A stretch of DNA of 64,000 nt, from contig JAIQDT010000108.1 of assembly GCA_021521415.1 (NCBI GenBank), positions 571,501 through 635,500 on the forward strand. Direction: 5' to 3'. The notes beneath the pieces are model-generated. The model saw nothing but the letters and a program-made list of their open reading frames with translations, was not told the origin of the DNA and did no database searches. This DNA comes from Bidens hawaiensis. Lineage: Eukaryota > Streptophyta > Magnoliopsida > Asterales > Asteraceae. Both the position numbers and the translations under genes were made by a program. Of this stretch, positions 12,975 to 22,289 are shown one piece after another. The number at the start of each line of letters is the position of its first letter. Position 1 is the first letter of the stretch.

Positions 12975-15900
12975 TCAAAATAACTCACTAGCAAGTCTAA
13001 GCCCGATAGCATCTCTATGCAGATCATGCTTGTCCTGAGTCATCGGCTTAGTGAACGGGTCAGCTAGATTTTGATCTGTGTCTACTTTGCTTATCATGAT
13101 GTCACCTCGTTCCAATATTTCCTGAATAAGATGGAACTTCCTTAGAATGTGCTTGGTTCTGTGATGAGACCTTGGCTCTTTGGCTTGAGCAATAGCACCT
13201 GTGTTATCACAAAATATCTCGATTGGTTTGTGAATACTCGGAACCACATCGAGATCGGTGATGAACTTCTTCATCCAAGCAGCCTCTTTAGCAGCATCTG
13301 ATGCAGCTATATATTCGGATTCGGTGGTAGAATCCGCTACTACACTTTGCTTGGAGCTCTTCCAATAAACAGCTCCTCCATTGAGAGTGAAAACGAAACC
13401 CGACTGTGAGCGAGAATCATCTCGGTCAGTCTGGAAGCTAGCATCAGTGTAACACTTTACAGTGAGCTCCTCTTCCACTCCCCCAAACACCAAGAACATG
13501 TCTTTGGTCCTATTCAAGTACCTTAGAATGTTCTTCACAGCAGTCCAATGGGCAATGCCAAGACTCTGTTGAAAACGACTGGTCATGCTCAAGGCATACG
13601 AGACGTCAGGTCTAGTACATAACATAGCATACATGATAGAGCCAACCGCAGAAGCATATGGAATTGCTTGCATACGTTTAGATTCAATGTCCGCTGCCGG
13701 AAATTGCGATTTGCTCAACATGGTTCCCTTAGTCATTGGAACAGCTCCTTTCTTGGAGTTTTCCATTGAGAAGCGTGCCATTACTTTGTCTATGTAAGTA
13801 CTTTGACTAAGCCCTAGAATCCGCTTAGATCTATCTCTATAGATCTTTATTCCCAGAATATAAGCTGCTTCTCCAAGATCTTTCATTGCAAAACAAGATT
13901 CCAACCATAGCTTAACTTGTTTAAGCATAGGAATGTCGTTTCCAATGATCAGTATATCATCCACATACAAGATGAGGAATGATATAGTGCTCCCACTAGC
14001 CTTTCTGTAAACACAAGGTTCATCTTCGTTTTTGACAAAACCAAACTCTTTGATTTTCTCATCAAAGTGAAGATTCCAGCTTCGAGATGCCTGCTTAAGT
14101 CCATAAATGTACTTGTTCAATTTGCAAACCTTATTAGGATATTTTGGATCGACAAAACCTTCAGGCTGAACCATATAGACATCTTCAGAAAGATGTCCAT
14201 TAAGGAAAGCAGTTTTGACATCCATTTGCCATATCTCATAATCATAGTATGCAGCAATGGCAAGCAATATCCTAATTGACTTAGTCATAGCAACGGGCGA
14301 AAAGGTTTCATCATAGTCAACACCTTGAGTTTGAGTAAAACCTTTCGCAACTAGCCGTGCCTTATAGGTTTGCACATTTCCATGCATGTCGGTTTTTCTC
14401 TTGAAAATCCATTTGCTCCCTACTGCCCGACTATCGGGGGGTAGCTCAACCAAGTTCCAAACTTGGTTATCATGCATGGATTGCATCTCAGCGTTCATGG
14501 CATCTTGCCATTTCTTGGATTTCGGATCCAAGACGGCAGACTTGTAGTTAGTAGGCTCGTCCCCAGATTCGGCTACTAATAAGACTTCGGGACCATCTAG
14601 ATGACATAAGTATCTAGAATTTGGTACGGGAGTCCTACTACTTCTGCGAACGCATGTGTTCATGTCTGATGTATCAGCAACAACAACTTGTTGATCAGAC
14701 TCTCCAACTTCCTCAGCAGTTGGTTGTGGTTCTTGAATTTCTTCAAGATCGACAATGTTACGTCTAGTTCCTTGACTAAGAAATTCTTCTTCAAGGAAGT
14801 AGCCCTTCCTCCTGACAGAAATCGTATTTGTATCAGGATGAAAGAAGTAATAACCGCTCTTGTAGTAGTATCCGACGAAAATAACTTTTTCGCCGCGGGG
14901 ATCAAGTTTGCCATCAGACTCACTTGTGATATAAGCATCACATCCCCATACTCTAAGATAAGACAATTTGGGTTTCTTTCCCTTATGCCATATCTCATAT
15001 GGTGTTTTGTCTATCTTCTTAGTTGGAGCTAGATTGACAATGCGGGCGGCGGTCATAAGGGCGTAACCCCAAAAGGAGTGAGGCAAGTTAGTTCTACACA
15101 TCATCGATCGAACCATGTTTAGCAAAGTTCGATTTCTCCTCTCGCTCACGCCATTAAGTTGGGGTGTGCCAGGTGGAGTGAGCTGTGAAACAATTCCATG
15201 CTCTTTTAGATGAGTGATGAACTCTGTGCTGAGATACTCTCCACCTCGATCTGATCGAAGTATCTTAATGGTTTTATCAAGTTGTTTTTCCACTTCGCTT
15301 TGAAACTCTTTGAACTTTTCAAAAGTTTCGTGCTTGTGTTTCATAAGATACAAATAAGCGTATCGACTATAATCGTCGATAAAAGAAACGAAGTATCTTT
15401 CATGGTTTCTAGTCATGGTTCTGAAAGGTCCATATACATCAGTATGTATGAGTCCTAACAGATCTCTTGCTCGTTCACTTTTATTAGTGAAGGAGTCTTT
15501 GGCGAGTTTGCCAGCTAAGCAAGACTCACAATTTTTAAAAGAGTCCGGTCCTGTGGATTCAAGAATCCCTTCGGATTGGAGTCTTTTAACTCTTGCCTTG
15601 CTTATGTGGCCAAGTCGGCAATGCCATAGAAAAGTATCATTGACACTAGTCTTGATACGTTTTGAAAGATGATATACGTTATTGTCAGGTTGAACATCAA
15701 TCTCATAAATACCATTTCGAGGTTTAGCCTCAAAATAAAAGATATCATTTAAGTAAGCAGAAATAGCCATGCCATTAAGAACATACTTAAATCCTTGTTC
15801 AAATAACAACGAAACTGAAATGATGTTTCTGGTCAAGCCTGGAGCATACAAACAATTATTTAAAGGAAAAACTAGGCCAGATGGACAAGTAAAATGAAAT

Positions 15901-16961
15901 ACTCCAGTTGCCAGAACCGGTACTCTCTTCCCATCTCCAACGATGAGTTCCATGCTGCCTTTATTCAGTTTCCTCCACTTCTTAGGCTCCTGCAAGACAT
16001 TAACGATGTGGTAACCACATCCGGTATCAAATACCCATGTGTTGCTAGAGACAGTGAAAAGTTCAATAACGTATATAGAAATACCTCCAGAAGAGCCTTC
16101 ACCATTGGCTCTCTTCTTTCTGATCTCAGCAAGGTGCTCGGGGCAGTTTCTCATCCAGTGCCCCATTTGGTTGCATTTGAAGCACTTGCGCTCCTCAAAG
16201 GGCGGCGGATTTTTCTTTGCAACCACCTTGTTAGTGTTGGTGGCAACATGGGCAGCAACAATAACTTTCTTCTTGCCTTTTCCCTTAAAACCCCGATTCT
16301 TTGGTTTTGGCTTCTTGACACCAGCAGATCGAATCATCAGAACTTGATTGGTCCTAGAAGGAATGTTCATCTCAGCCGTTTTGAGCATGTTATGAAGCTC
16401 CGGCACTGTCTTCACCCAACCATTCATGTTGAAATTCATTACGAACTGGTCGTATGAGTTGGGGAGAGAGTTGAGAATGAAATCCGATGCCATCTCATCG
16501 GGCATGGGATAATCAAGTTTCTTGAGCTGATCGATGTGCCCCTTCATCTTTAGAACATGAGCACTGACAGGAGACCCCTCTGCCATCTTGCAACTGATGA
16601 GTTGTTTCATGGTGTCGAAACGTTCTTGACGGGCTTGTTTTTGGAACATGCCCTTGAGTTGCTCAAGCATCTCATAGGCACCAAAGTCTTCTAAGCCTTT
16701 AGCAAGCTCAGAAGTCATGGTGGCTAGCATAATACAGGAGACCTCAGCCGAGTCATCCTTATGCTTGTCAAGAACTTTTCGTGCAGCGGCTGTGTTGTTT
16801 TCAGGCTCGGTTGGAACAGGTCCATCGAGAACATACAAGCGTTTTGCCATGGTTAGAACAAGTCTTAAGTTGCGGTGCCATTCCATGAAGTTGGTACCAT
16901 TTAGTTTATCCTTCTCAAGGATAGTCTTAAGGGCGTAGGGTGAAATTTCGTTTGACGACAT
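12975..16961 (-). CDS. Copia gag-pol polyprotein, intact
   Basis: One uninterrupted frame of 1328 codons encodes all Ty1/copia functions in the order gag-protease-integrase-reverse transcriptase-RNase H, which defines the superfamily. Gag occupies about residues 1-250, with a CCHC zinc knuckle at C260-C263-H268-C273. The aspartic protease has DTG at 312-314. The integrase has an HHCC finger (H447/H452, C478/C481) and a D508, D571, E607 triad with 35 residues between the last two. The reverse transcriptase has YVDD at 999-1002. RNase H shows D1173, E1214 and D1252. The ATG lies just upstream of a long gag that resembles the TNT1-94 type. All key residues are present, so the copy could be active. 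The protease site reads DTGC rather than the common DSGA. Confidence 0.95.
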   Translation of the reverse strand: MSSNEISPYALKTILEKDKLNGTNFMEWHRNLRLVLTMAKRLYVLDGPVPTEPENNTAAARKVLDKHKDDSAEVSCIMLATMTSELAKGLEDFGAYEMLEQLKGMFQKQARQERFDTMKQLISCKMAEGSPVSAHVLKMKGHIDQLKKLDYPMPDEMASDFILNSLPNSYDQFVMNFNMNGWVKTVPELHNMLKTAEMNIPSRTNQVLMIRSAGVKKPKPKNRGFKGKGKKKVIVAAHVATNTNKVVAKKNPPPFEERKCFKCNQMGHWMRNCPEHLAEIRKKRANGEGSSGGISIYVIELFTVSSNTWVFDTGCGYHIVNVLQEPKKWRKLNKGSMELIVGDGKRVPVLATGVFHFTCPSGLVFPLNNCLYAPGLTRNIISVSLLFEQGFKYVLNGMAISAYLNDIFYFEAKPRNGIYEIDVQPDNNVYHLSKRIKTSVNDTFLWHCRLGHISKARVKRLQSEGILESTGPDSFKNCESCLAGKLAKDSFTNKSERARDLLGLIHTDVYGPFRTMTRNHERYFVSFIDDYSRYAYLYLMKHKHETFEKFKEFQSEVEKQLDKTIKILRSDRGGEYLSTEFITHLKEHGIVSQLTPPGTPQLNGVSERRNRTLLNMVRSMMCRTNLPHSFWGYALMTAARIVNLAPTKKIDKTPYEIWHKGKKPKLSYLRVWGCDAYITSESDGKLDPRGEKVIFVGYYYKSGYYFFHPDTNTISVRRKGYFLEEEFLSQGTRRNIVDLEEIQEPQPTAEEVGESDQQVVVADTSDMNTCVRRSSRTPVPNSRYLCHLDGPEVLLVAESGDEPTNYKSAVLDPKSKKWQDAMNAEMQSMHDNQVWNLVELPPDSRAVGSKWIFKRKTDMHGNVQTYKARLVAKGFTQTQGVDYDETFSPVAMTKSIRILLAIAAYYDYEIWQMDVKTAFLNGHLSEDVYMVQPEGFVDPKYPNKVCKLNKYIYGLKQASRSWNLHFDEKIKEFGFVKNEDEPCVYRKASGSTISFLILYVDDILIIGNDIPMLKQVKLWLESCFAMKDLGEAAYILGIKIYRDRSKRILGLSQSTYIDKVMARFSMENSKKGAVPMTKGTMLSKSQFPAADIESKRMQAIPYASAVGSIMYAMLCTRPDVSYALSMTSRFQQSLGIAHWTAVKNILRYLNRTKDMFLVFGGVEEELTVKCYTDASFQTDRDDSRSQSGFVFTLNGGAVYWKSSKQSVVADSTTESEYIAASDAAKEAAWMKKFITDLDVVPSIHKPIEIFCDNTGAIAQAKEPRSHHRTKHILRKFHLIQEILERGDIMISKVDTDQNLADPFTKPMTQDKHDLHRDAIGLRLASELF

Positions 16962-18305
16962 CTGATTAATTAAGCAAAAGTAAATTTAATTAGTATTTTC
17001 GATGTTGTAGTCCTATTATTAATGACCCAATAACATTAATTAATTAGGAGTATGAGAATCTGGCTTCCAGTTATTAAAGGCAGCTGTAGCACACAACATT
17101 AATAAGTGGTTAGGCAGACTGACAACGATTGCCAATTGTGAATAGAGCACAACTCTCGGTTATGAGGCCTATAGAGACAACGATTGTCTGTATAGATACG
17201 TTTAGCCTCATCTTTGCCCATTTTAAGTCTCCAGACAGCTTTAGCACGTAACATGAGAGTAAAATAATAGTTGTCCTAGTACCGTAACGTGTGAAAGGGC
17301 CGAATGTGTTAACGAAGCGCTTTCATCTTGATGGGATAGGCTAGAAAACAAGTGCGGTGCTGTAGCTCCAAACACTCGAAATTTCGCAGTATGCCTCAAG
17401 TGTGACTTGTAGTAGGATTGGCATAAACTATTGGTTTTAAATTGGGATAAATTTTAAAATTACCAAATAGAGTAAAAGTCAAATTTTACTGTTTTTATTA
17501 TCGCGACGCATAGATGAACCCTTTCATCTCTCAGGACACTTAGTTTTAAATAACCTATCAAAACTAAGTTTGTAGCTATACGACTAACCAATTTTAAGTT
17601 ATAATAACTTATTAGTTTTGGAAATCAAAACGCTTTTAATTTGCAAAACAAAATCGGTTAATAAAATGTTTATTTTCCAATTTATTTAGCATTAGGTCGG
17701 TGATATTATAATCCTGTTATAAACAAACCAAGCAACCACAAATAGCAAATAAAAAATATGTAAATCCTTTATGGCCAAAAAATTGATCGGTCTCGCTAGA
17801 GCCAATTAGGGAGACCGATCGGGTCAAGGGGTTCACAACACAAACAACCACAAGGATGGACTTCACGGTGCATCCCGTCGTCTTGTCCGAACTCCCACTA
17901 ACTCCAAAAGGTCCTCGAGCTCGTCCTCGGTTATCTTCGCGTCTTCTTAATTACAAATTTATAAACTAACATTAATATGTCCTATTACAAATTTGAACCA
18001 TCTTTATGGCCAAAGAAAACCGAAAATTAAATAATAACCTTTTTACAACTTTTGAACCAACCGTATGGCCAAAACAAGCTCAAACACCAAACACAACCAA
18101 TCAAACACATAGGTCGGGGCCGGATTTACATATTCACAATAAATAAAATTTCGGGTCGTTTTGACTTAGTCAAATAAAATAAACAAAACTTTGACCAACT
18201 CAAAATCACCCGAAAATAAAACTAGATCTATAAACTTTAAACGATTTAAAGTTTAAGATGTAGATCCGGTTTTAAACGAACCGGTATCGACTCGTACGTT
18301 GTAAC
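16962..18305 (-). other. Copia 5' untranslated leader
   Basis: About 1.3 kb between the primer-binding site and the polyprotein start codon, unusually long for a Copia element. It has no long open frame. It contains imperfect duplicated blocks (for example AACTATTGG and ATGGCCAAA words around 17400-18070). Confidence 0.65.
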
Positions 18306-18322
18306 CTTGGCTCTGATACCAC
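18306..18322 (-). other. Copia primer-binding site
   Basis: The minus strand reads TGGTATCAGAGCCAAGG beginning two or three bases inside the 5' LTR border. It matches the 3' end of initiator tRNA-Met, as usual for plant Copia elements. Confidence 0.85.
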
Positions 18323-19423
18323 TGTTGGGTTTCAACGGTGGTCCGAAAAAAAATCGGTTAAACTATTTACGGTTAAACTGTTTAAAACTCGTTTTAGTTA
18401 ATATTTCGTTTCGATAATTATTAATCCATATTAATAATTAAACTCATAAACGAACAATAAAACGCAGCGGATAAAATGAGTATACGAACCATAAATGGAA
18501 ACCCGAACCCGGATCCGATTACAACAATACGAGTACGAATAAACGAGTAATAAACAACCATAGAGTGTTTGTCGATATACCTCGGTATGAAACCGGGACG
18601 ATACACCGCGAGTTTACGAGAAACGCTAGATCTGAGACACAATCAATGAACCCACAATCTGACCAGCGGCAGCGGCGGCGTCCAACGGCGGCAGCGGCGA
18701 CGGCGTAGGACGGCGGCGAGTGGTACAGTAGTGGAGGACAGGAACTGACAGTGACAAACACCAGCAAACAGCAACAACAACTTGAAACAACTATCGCCGG
18801 AAAAGATGGAGCTCGCCGGAGAAGATGGAGTTCGCCGGAAAAACGATTTCGCTCCTTAAACAGTACCGGAGCACGAATAGCTGCGGTGGTGTTTATAGGG
18901 ATTGAAAGGAGTGTGCGGCGGTGGCTGTGTTAAGCTAGTGGTGGTCGAAAATGTTCGCCGAAAAATCGGGGTTCACCGGAAAAACGTGAATAGCTTGCGG
19001 TGAGGTACTGGACGTCGCCGGAAGTTCGTATAGTGTAGTAGTGGTGTTTCCGGTGGCCGATAAGTAGAGGGAGTATGTTTGTGACTGGCGGCGGTTTTCC
19101 GGTGGCCGGAAAACGGCGCCGGAAATGATGAAGATGGTGGCTGTGTTTCTTTTGTAGATTATCTTTTTTTTTATAATAATATTATCTCTTATATTTATAG
19201 TAAAAGTAATTAGGGTTTAAACAATTTAAAACCAATAGGCTTAAAGCCCAAACACCAAATAAAAGCCTAGTCCATCAACATGTCCTATTATGAGATTGTG
19301 TCGGGCCCAGTTAGCGTAAACGTATAAGTGGGTTTATATCTCGTTACCCCCGGTGTAACTCTGTCCGGGTCACGTTCGGGTCGGTCACGTTGACTTGACC
19401 CGAAACGTCCATAAAATCCAACA
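18323..19423 (-). repeat. Copia element, full 5' LTR (middle LTR of the array)
   Basis: 1101 bp, TGTTGGG to CCAACA, near-identical to 11027-12128. In an ordinary element this would be the outer border. Here it is followed without break by a second copy of 3' internal sequence. Confidence 0.9.
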
Positions 19424-19765
19424 GTCTCCCACTTGGACGTATTTGGGTCAAGTATCGCAACGCTGATAGCCAGAAGCGTTCTAGCTACACATAGCTGTCC
19501 CCAACCGAATGTGACATTTTAAATCCATAACCAAAGTATCTTGGAATACCTTATTGCAAAACAATGAATTTATAGTAATCGTTGTCATCTATCCTTTCCG
19601 TATAAGACATGAAATTGAATAATGAGACATGGATCAAATCAATCTCATACAGTTAGCGTAAACGTATAAATGAGTTTATATCTCGTTACCCCCGGTGTAA
19701 CTCTGTCCGGGTCACGTTCGGGTCGGTCACGTTGACTTGACTCGAAACGTCCATAAAATCCAACA
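19424..19765 (-). repeat. Partial internal region plus LTR fragment (remnant of a second unit)
   Basis: 19424-19652 repeats the 3' internal region (12129-12357) including the polypurine tract. At CAGT (19650-19653) the sequence jumps to the last 116 bp of an LTR, ending CCAACA at 19765 and followed by the ATAGA duplication. CAGT is shared by both parents of the junction, so the deletion used 4 bp of microhomology. This LTR fragment differs from the other two LTRs at about three sites, all G-to-A or C-to-T. Confidence 0.9.
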
Positions 19766-19824
19766 ATAGATCAGTCCCAGCCAAATAGCATAACTACATA
19801 ATGTAATCAAACCCAGAAACATAC

Positions 19825-19990
19825 CTATGGAAGTGCCGATCGGAACCCTAGGCCGACGGTTCTTCACCATTCCTCGAATCTAACGCAAACTGATTGCAAT
19901 ATAGGTAGCAGATGATCGATTACTACTTCATTCATCAATCTCTCGTGATTTGATTTTTGATTTAGGGTTTCTATTGTTCCACTCATTTCT
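19825..19990 (-). pseudogene. Captured gene fragment in Helitron (first exon)
   Basis: On the minus strand an ATG at 19870 opens MVKNRRPRVPIGTSI and is cut by a good donor (ATAG then GTATGT) at 19825. The sequence above it (to about 19990) is pyrimidine-rich and looks like a 5' leader. It is in the same orientation as the exon-like pieces at 7862-10704, so the Copia element probably sits in the first intron of the captured gene copy. The donor gene is not recognised. Confidence 0.45.
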
Positions 19991-20206
19991 GCGTGATCTT
20001 GTTTCTTTGTATGTATCTGGAAGCAAAGAGCGTGCTTTTAGGTTTCGATTTTCAAATTTTGGATCTGGCCGCGCGTTTCACCATAAAACTTAAGAAACTA
20101 AAAATAGTTGTACCCTTTGCATGAATTGGTTGTACCTCTTAATTTTAAGAGTTTTTAGTAAAATTACTCTTTTGCCCATCCTATATATATTATAAGATAG
20201 TATAGA

Positions 20207-20946
20207 TATATCAAGGACACGAAGTCCTCAATGAAGCCTTGCTTTACGAAGTCCGAAACTTAACCAACTGGGGCCGGATAAGTAACTACAAAAAGTAACA
20301 AGGGGTGTATATCATATATATGTTGCAATAACAAGCTTGAATCATATGGAGTTAGTAGAAAACAAATGAAACTCTTGTTTGACTCTTAAAAGTCAAACAA
20401 GTAAGAACTTGAAGATTGGAGCTTAGAACTTAGATTGAGAGTGTTTGATGTGTATGAGCAGGTTTAAATGAGTGGTAAGGATTGGTTTTAGGAAGGATAA
20501 GGTGTTAGGGTTATCCATAAAGTTGCTTTAGAGAGTTCCAAGCATTTTGATTGGTTAAGAGGGTTAAACATGTGATATAACAAGCCAAAAACGAGTTTTA
20601 TGCATCAGTGGCCCATAGGCACCGCGCGACCGATCTCTCCTGCCCTGTCCGCATGGCGCGGCGTGTTTGGGGTGGGGTGGGTTGGTCCAGTACGTCTTGC
20701 GTGGTTCGTTTCGCGTCCCGGAAGTTCGTTTTCGGTGTAATTTGATCGTTTTAAAGGCGTTTTCGAATTCGTAAAAGGGGTTTTTTCAAATTAAACAAGT
20801 GGGAATGATTTAGTAACATAAAATCCAATATTTTATATATTTGAAATGTTCGGAATATAAATCGGGTCAGTTTACGTGATAAACAAATACACAAACAAAT
20901 ACAAATAAAACCCGAAATTGACGAATATCACAAGTATCGTCCAACA
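20207..20946 (-). repeat. Right LTR of the non-coding element, remainder after the Helitron
   Basis: Lies between the Helitron border and the point where the hAT-like pseudogene resumes. It ends CGTCCAACA, giving TG...CA ends together with 5186. It has no coding content. A GC-rich block (20620-20720) stands out in AT-rich surroundings. No homologous segment is visible in the left LTR copy, so the assignment rests on position. Confidence 0.4.
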
Positions 20947-20951
20947 AGTGT

Positions 20952-21880
20952 ATACAAAACACAAAATCAAGACTCTTAAAATATGATAGAATTCGTTAAT
21001 GCACACTCTCCATCTTCTTTAATAAAATCAAGTACGTCAATAACTTCCGGGAATAATTTTATCAAACTTATGATTGTTTATGTGAATCACATCGTGTGAC
21101 TCCGGCTCTTGCAAGAGAAACCTCTTCCTTTAATCCTTTTCATGTCTTAATTTCACCAAGGAAAATTTCCTTTTCCACTATCTTCTATTTGTCTCCATCA
21201 TCATATCTTTCTTTTGCAAAAAGCACACACCGTATTAACAACCATGCCAAGTAATTCATAAAATTCTTTAACACCGGTATGTTTTCTTGCAACAGCCACA
21301 ATCACTAATTGAAGTTGATGAGCAAAGCAATGTTGTAATTTGCTGATAAATTATCAACATCAAATCTTTTAATCCATCAAACTCTCCTCGCATGTTGCTT
21401 GCACCATTATAACTTTGACCCCTGACCTGTTTAAACAAAAATAAAGTATAGGATACAATAGAATCTTTTTAAGTTTTTGTAATGAAAGTATGAAACATAT
21501 TGCTCACAAAATCTATACTTAATTGGTTATCTGCTGCTAAAGAAATGATAGCTTCTTTAAGAGTTAAAGAATATGTATTCTTCACATGAATCTAATTAAA
21601 CTCTCTTTAACAACTCTTAGTTTATCAACATATCTCAGAGCTACGACCATTTGTTTCTTTTGAGACACGTCACTAGACTCATCTGCTAACAACCGAAACA
21701 CATCATCTTTAATTTCTTCACAAAGCATTTTGGTTACTTCTTGTGCAAAGCAATCAATAATCTCTTTTTGTATTGATACAGCTATCAACTTATTATTTGT
21801 TTAGTATTCCCTAAACTGTACTTAGCAACATACGTGTTGTTCTCACAAATCAACTCGTTTTCTTCTTTAAAAAAAGTTAA
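20952..21880 (-). pseudogene. hAT-like transposase, N-terminal half (broken)
   Basis: The minus strand carries a decayed DUF4371/ZMYM1-type hAT protein. An open segment at 21582-21788 includes IQKEIIDCFAQEVTKML and FRLLADESSDVSQKKQM, the acidic DES(S/K)D motif region typical of the family. Further pieces contain KEAIISLAAD and SYNGASNMRGEFDGL (21370-21560), and traces of LARAGVTRCDSH and SLDFVF near 20990-21120. Stops and frameshifts interrupt it. It ends at about 20950, where the LTR element begins, and continues in family order at 884-1, so the two pieces look like one gene split by the insertion. Confidence 0.6.
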
Positions 21881-22289
21881 AAATTATTTTAATTATATTA
21901 GATGAGCGAAACTATTTAGCATCATATTGAGAAAAGCACCTTTTAGATGAGTGAAACTTCCATGAGTCCATCCAAATTATTCCACCAAATTATGCTACCA
22001 CATTTACTTTTCTTGGTGTAAGAATATATGTTTCACAGAAGAAAAAAAAAAGGCGAGTTAGTTTGGTTTGCATTTTCCTAGGACCGGTTTAGGTGCACGA
22101 ACAGGTCTAGGTTCGAGCCAACCCTAGTCCAAAGGCTCTACCCTCATGCCAAAGACCGCATTACATTGGCAACACAAGAACCATAATCCGACCTAAAGTA
22201 AAACCGAACCATGTACATAGACTTCATGTCGACATACGAAAGCAAACAACTATAAACATTTTACCATAAACACATTCAAGATCAAACTC
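21881..22289. other. Intergenic, XRCC4 3' flank
   Basis: AT-rich sequence between the hAT-like remnant and the XRCC4 stop codon. It probably contains the XRCC4 3' untranslated region (minus strand, 22289 downward). No gene or clear repeat is seen. Confidence 0.5.

Larger units (their letters stand above)
11027..19765 (-). mobile_element. Copia (Ty1) retrotransposon with three LTR segments
   Basis: In minus-strand order it has a 116-bp LTR fragment (19765-19650), a 229-bp piece of 3' internal sequence, a full LTR (19423-18323), a primer-binding site, a leader, an intact gag-pol frame, a polypurine tract and a full LTR (12128-11027). Identical ATAGA duplications flank the whole array, so it descends from a single insertion event. 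It lies inside the Helitron at 7174-20206. Confidence 0.9.
7174..20206 (-). mobile_element. Non-autonomous Helitron carrying gene fragments, interrupted by Copia
   Basis: Read on the minus strand, the element starts TCTATACTATCTTATAA (20206 downwards), a typical plant Helitron 5' end. It finishes with a GC-rich palindromic segment (7186-7201) followed by the terminal CTAG at 7177-7174. The plus-strand neighbours are A (7173) and T (20207), as expected for insertion between A and T without target-site duplication. No Rep/helicase gene is visible, so it is non-autonomous. Without the Copia insertion it is about 4.3 kb. It contains several exon-like pieces on the minus strand, suggesting gene capture. 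Confidence 0.75.
885..20946 (-). mobile_element. Non-coding LTR retroelement (LARD-like), host of nested Helitron and Copia
   Basis: Two long direct repeats (885-2352 and 5186-6664) that begin TGTCAC flank an AT-rich interior without coding capacity. A primer-binding site complementary to initiator tRNA-Met (minus strand TGGTATCAGAGCC) lies directly left of the right-hand repeat, so the element reads on the minus strand with its 5' LTR on the right. The right LTR is interrupted at 7173/20207 by a Helitron and is inferred to end CCAACA at 20946, where the hAT-like pseudogene resumes. The two LTR copies differ by roughly 2-3 percent by eye. The flanking 5-mers (AGTAG and AGTGT) match imperfectly, so the outer ends are not proven. 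Confidence 0.55.

Noticed and set aside
15894..16457. 187-codon plus-strand frame within the Copia region
   Set aside because: It is antisense to the intact gag-pol frame and has no motif; a shadow of strong coding on the other strand.
20947..20951. AGTGT as the partner duplication of AGTAG (880-884)
   Set aside because: Only three of five bases agree, so I did not use it as proof of the outer border.
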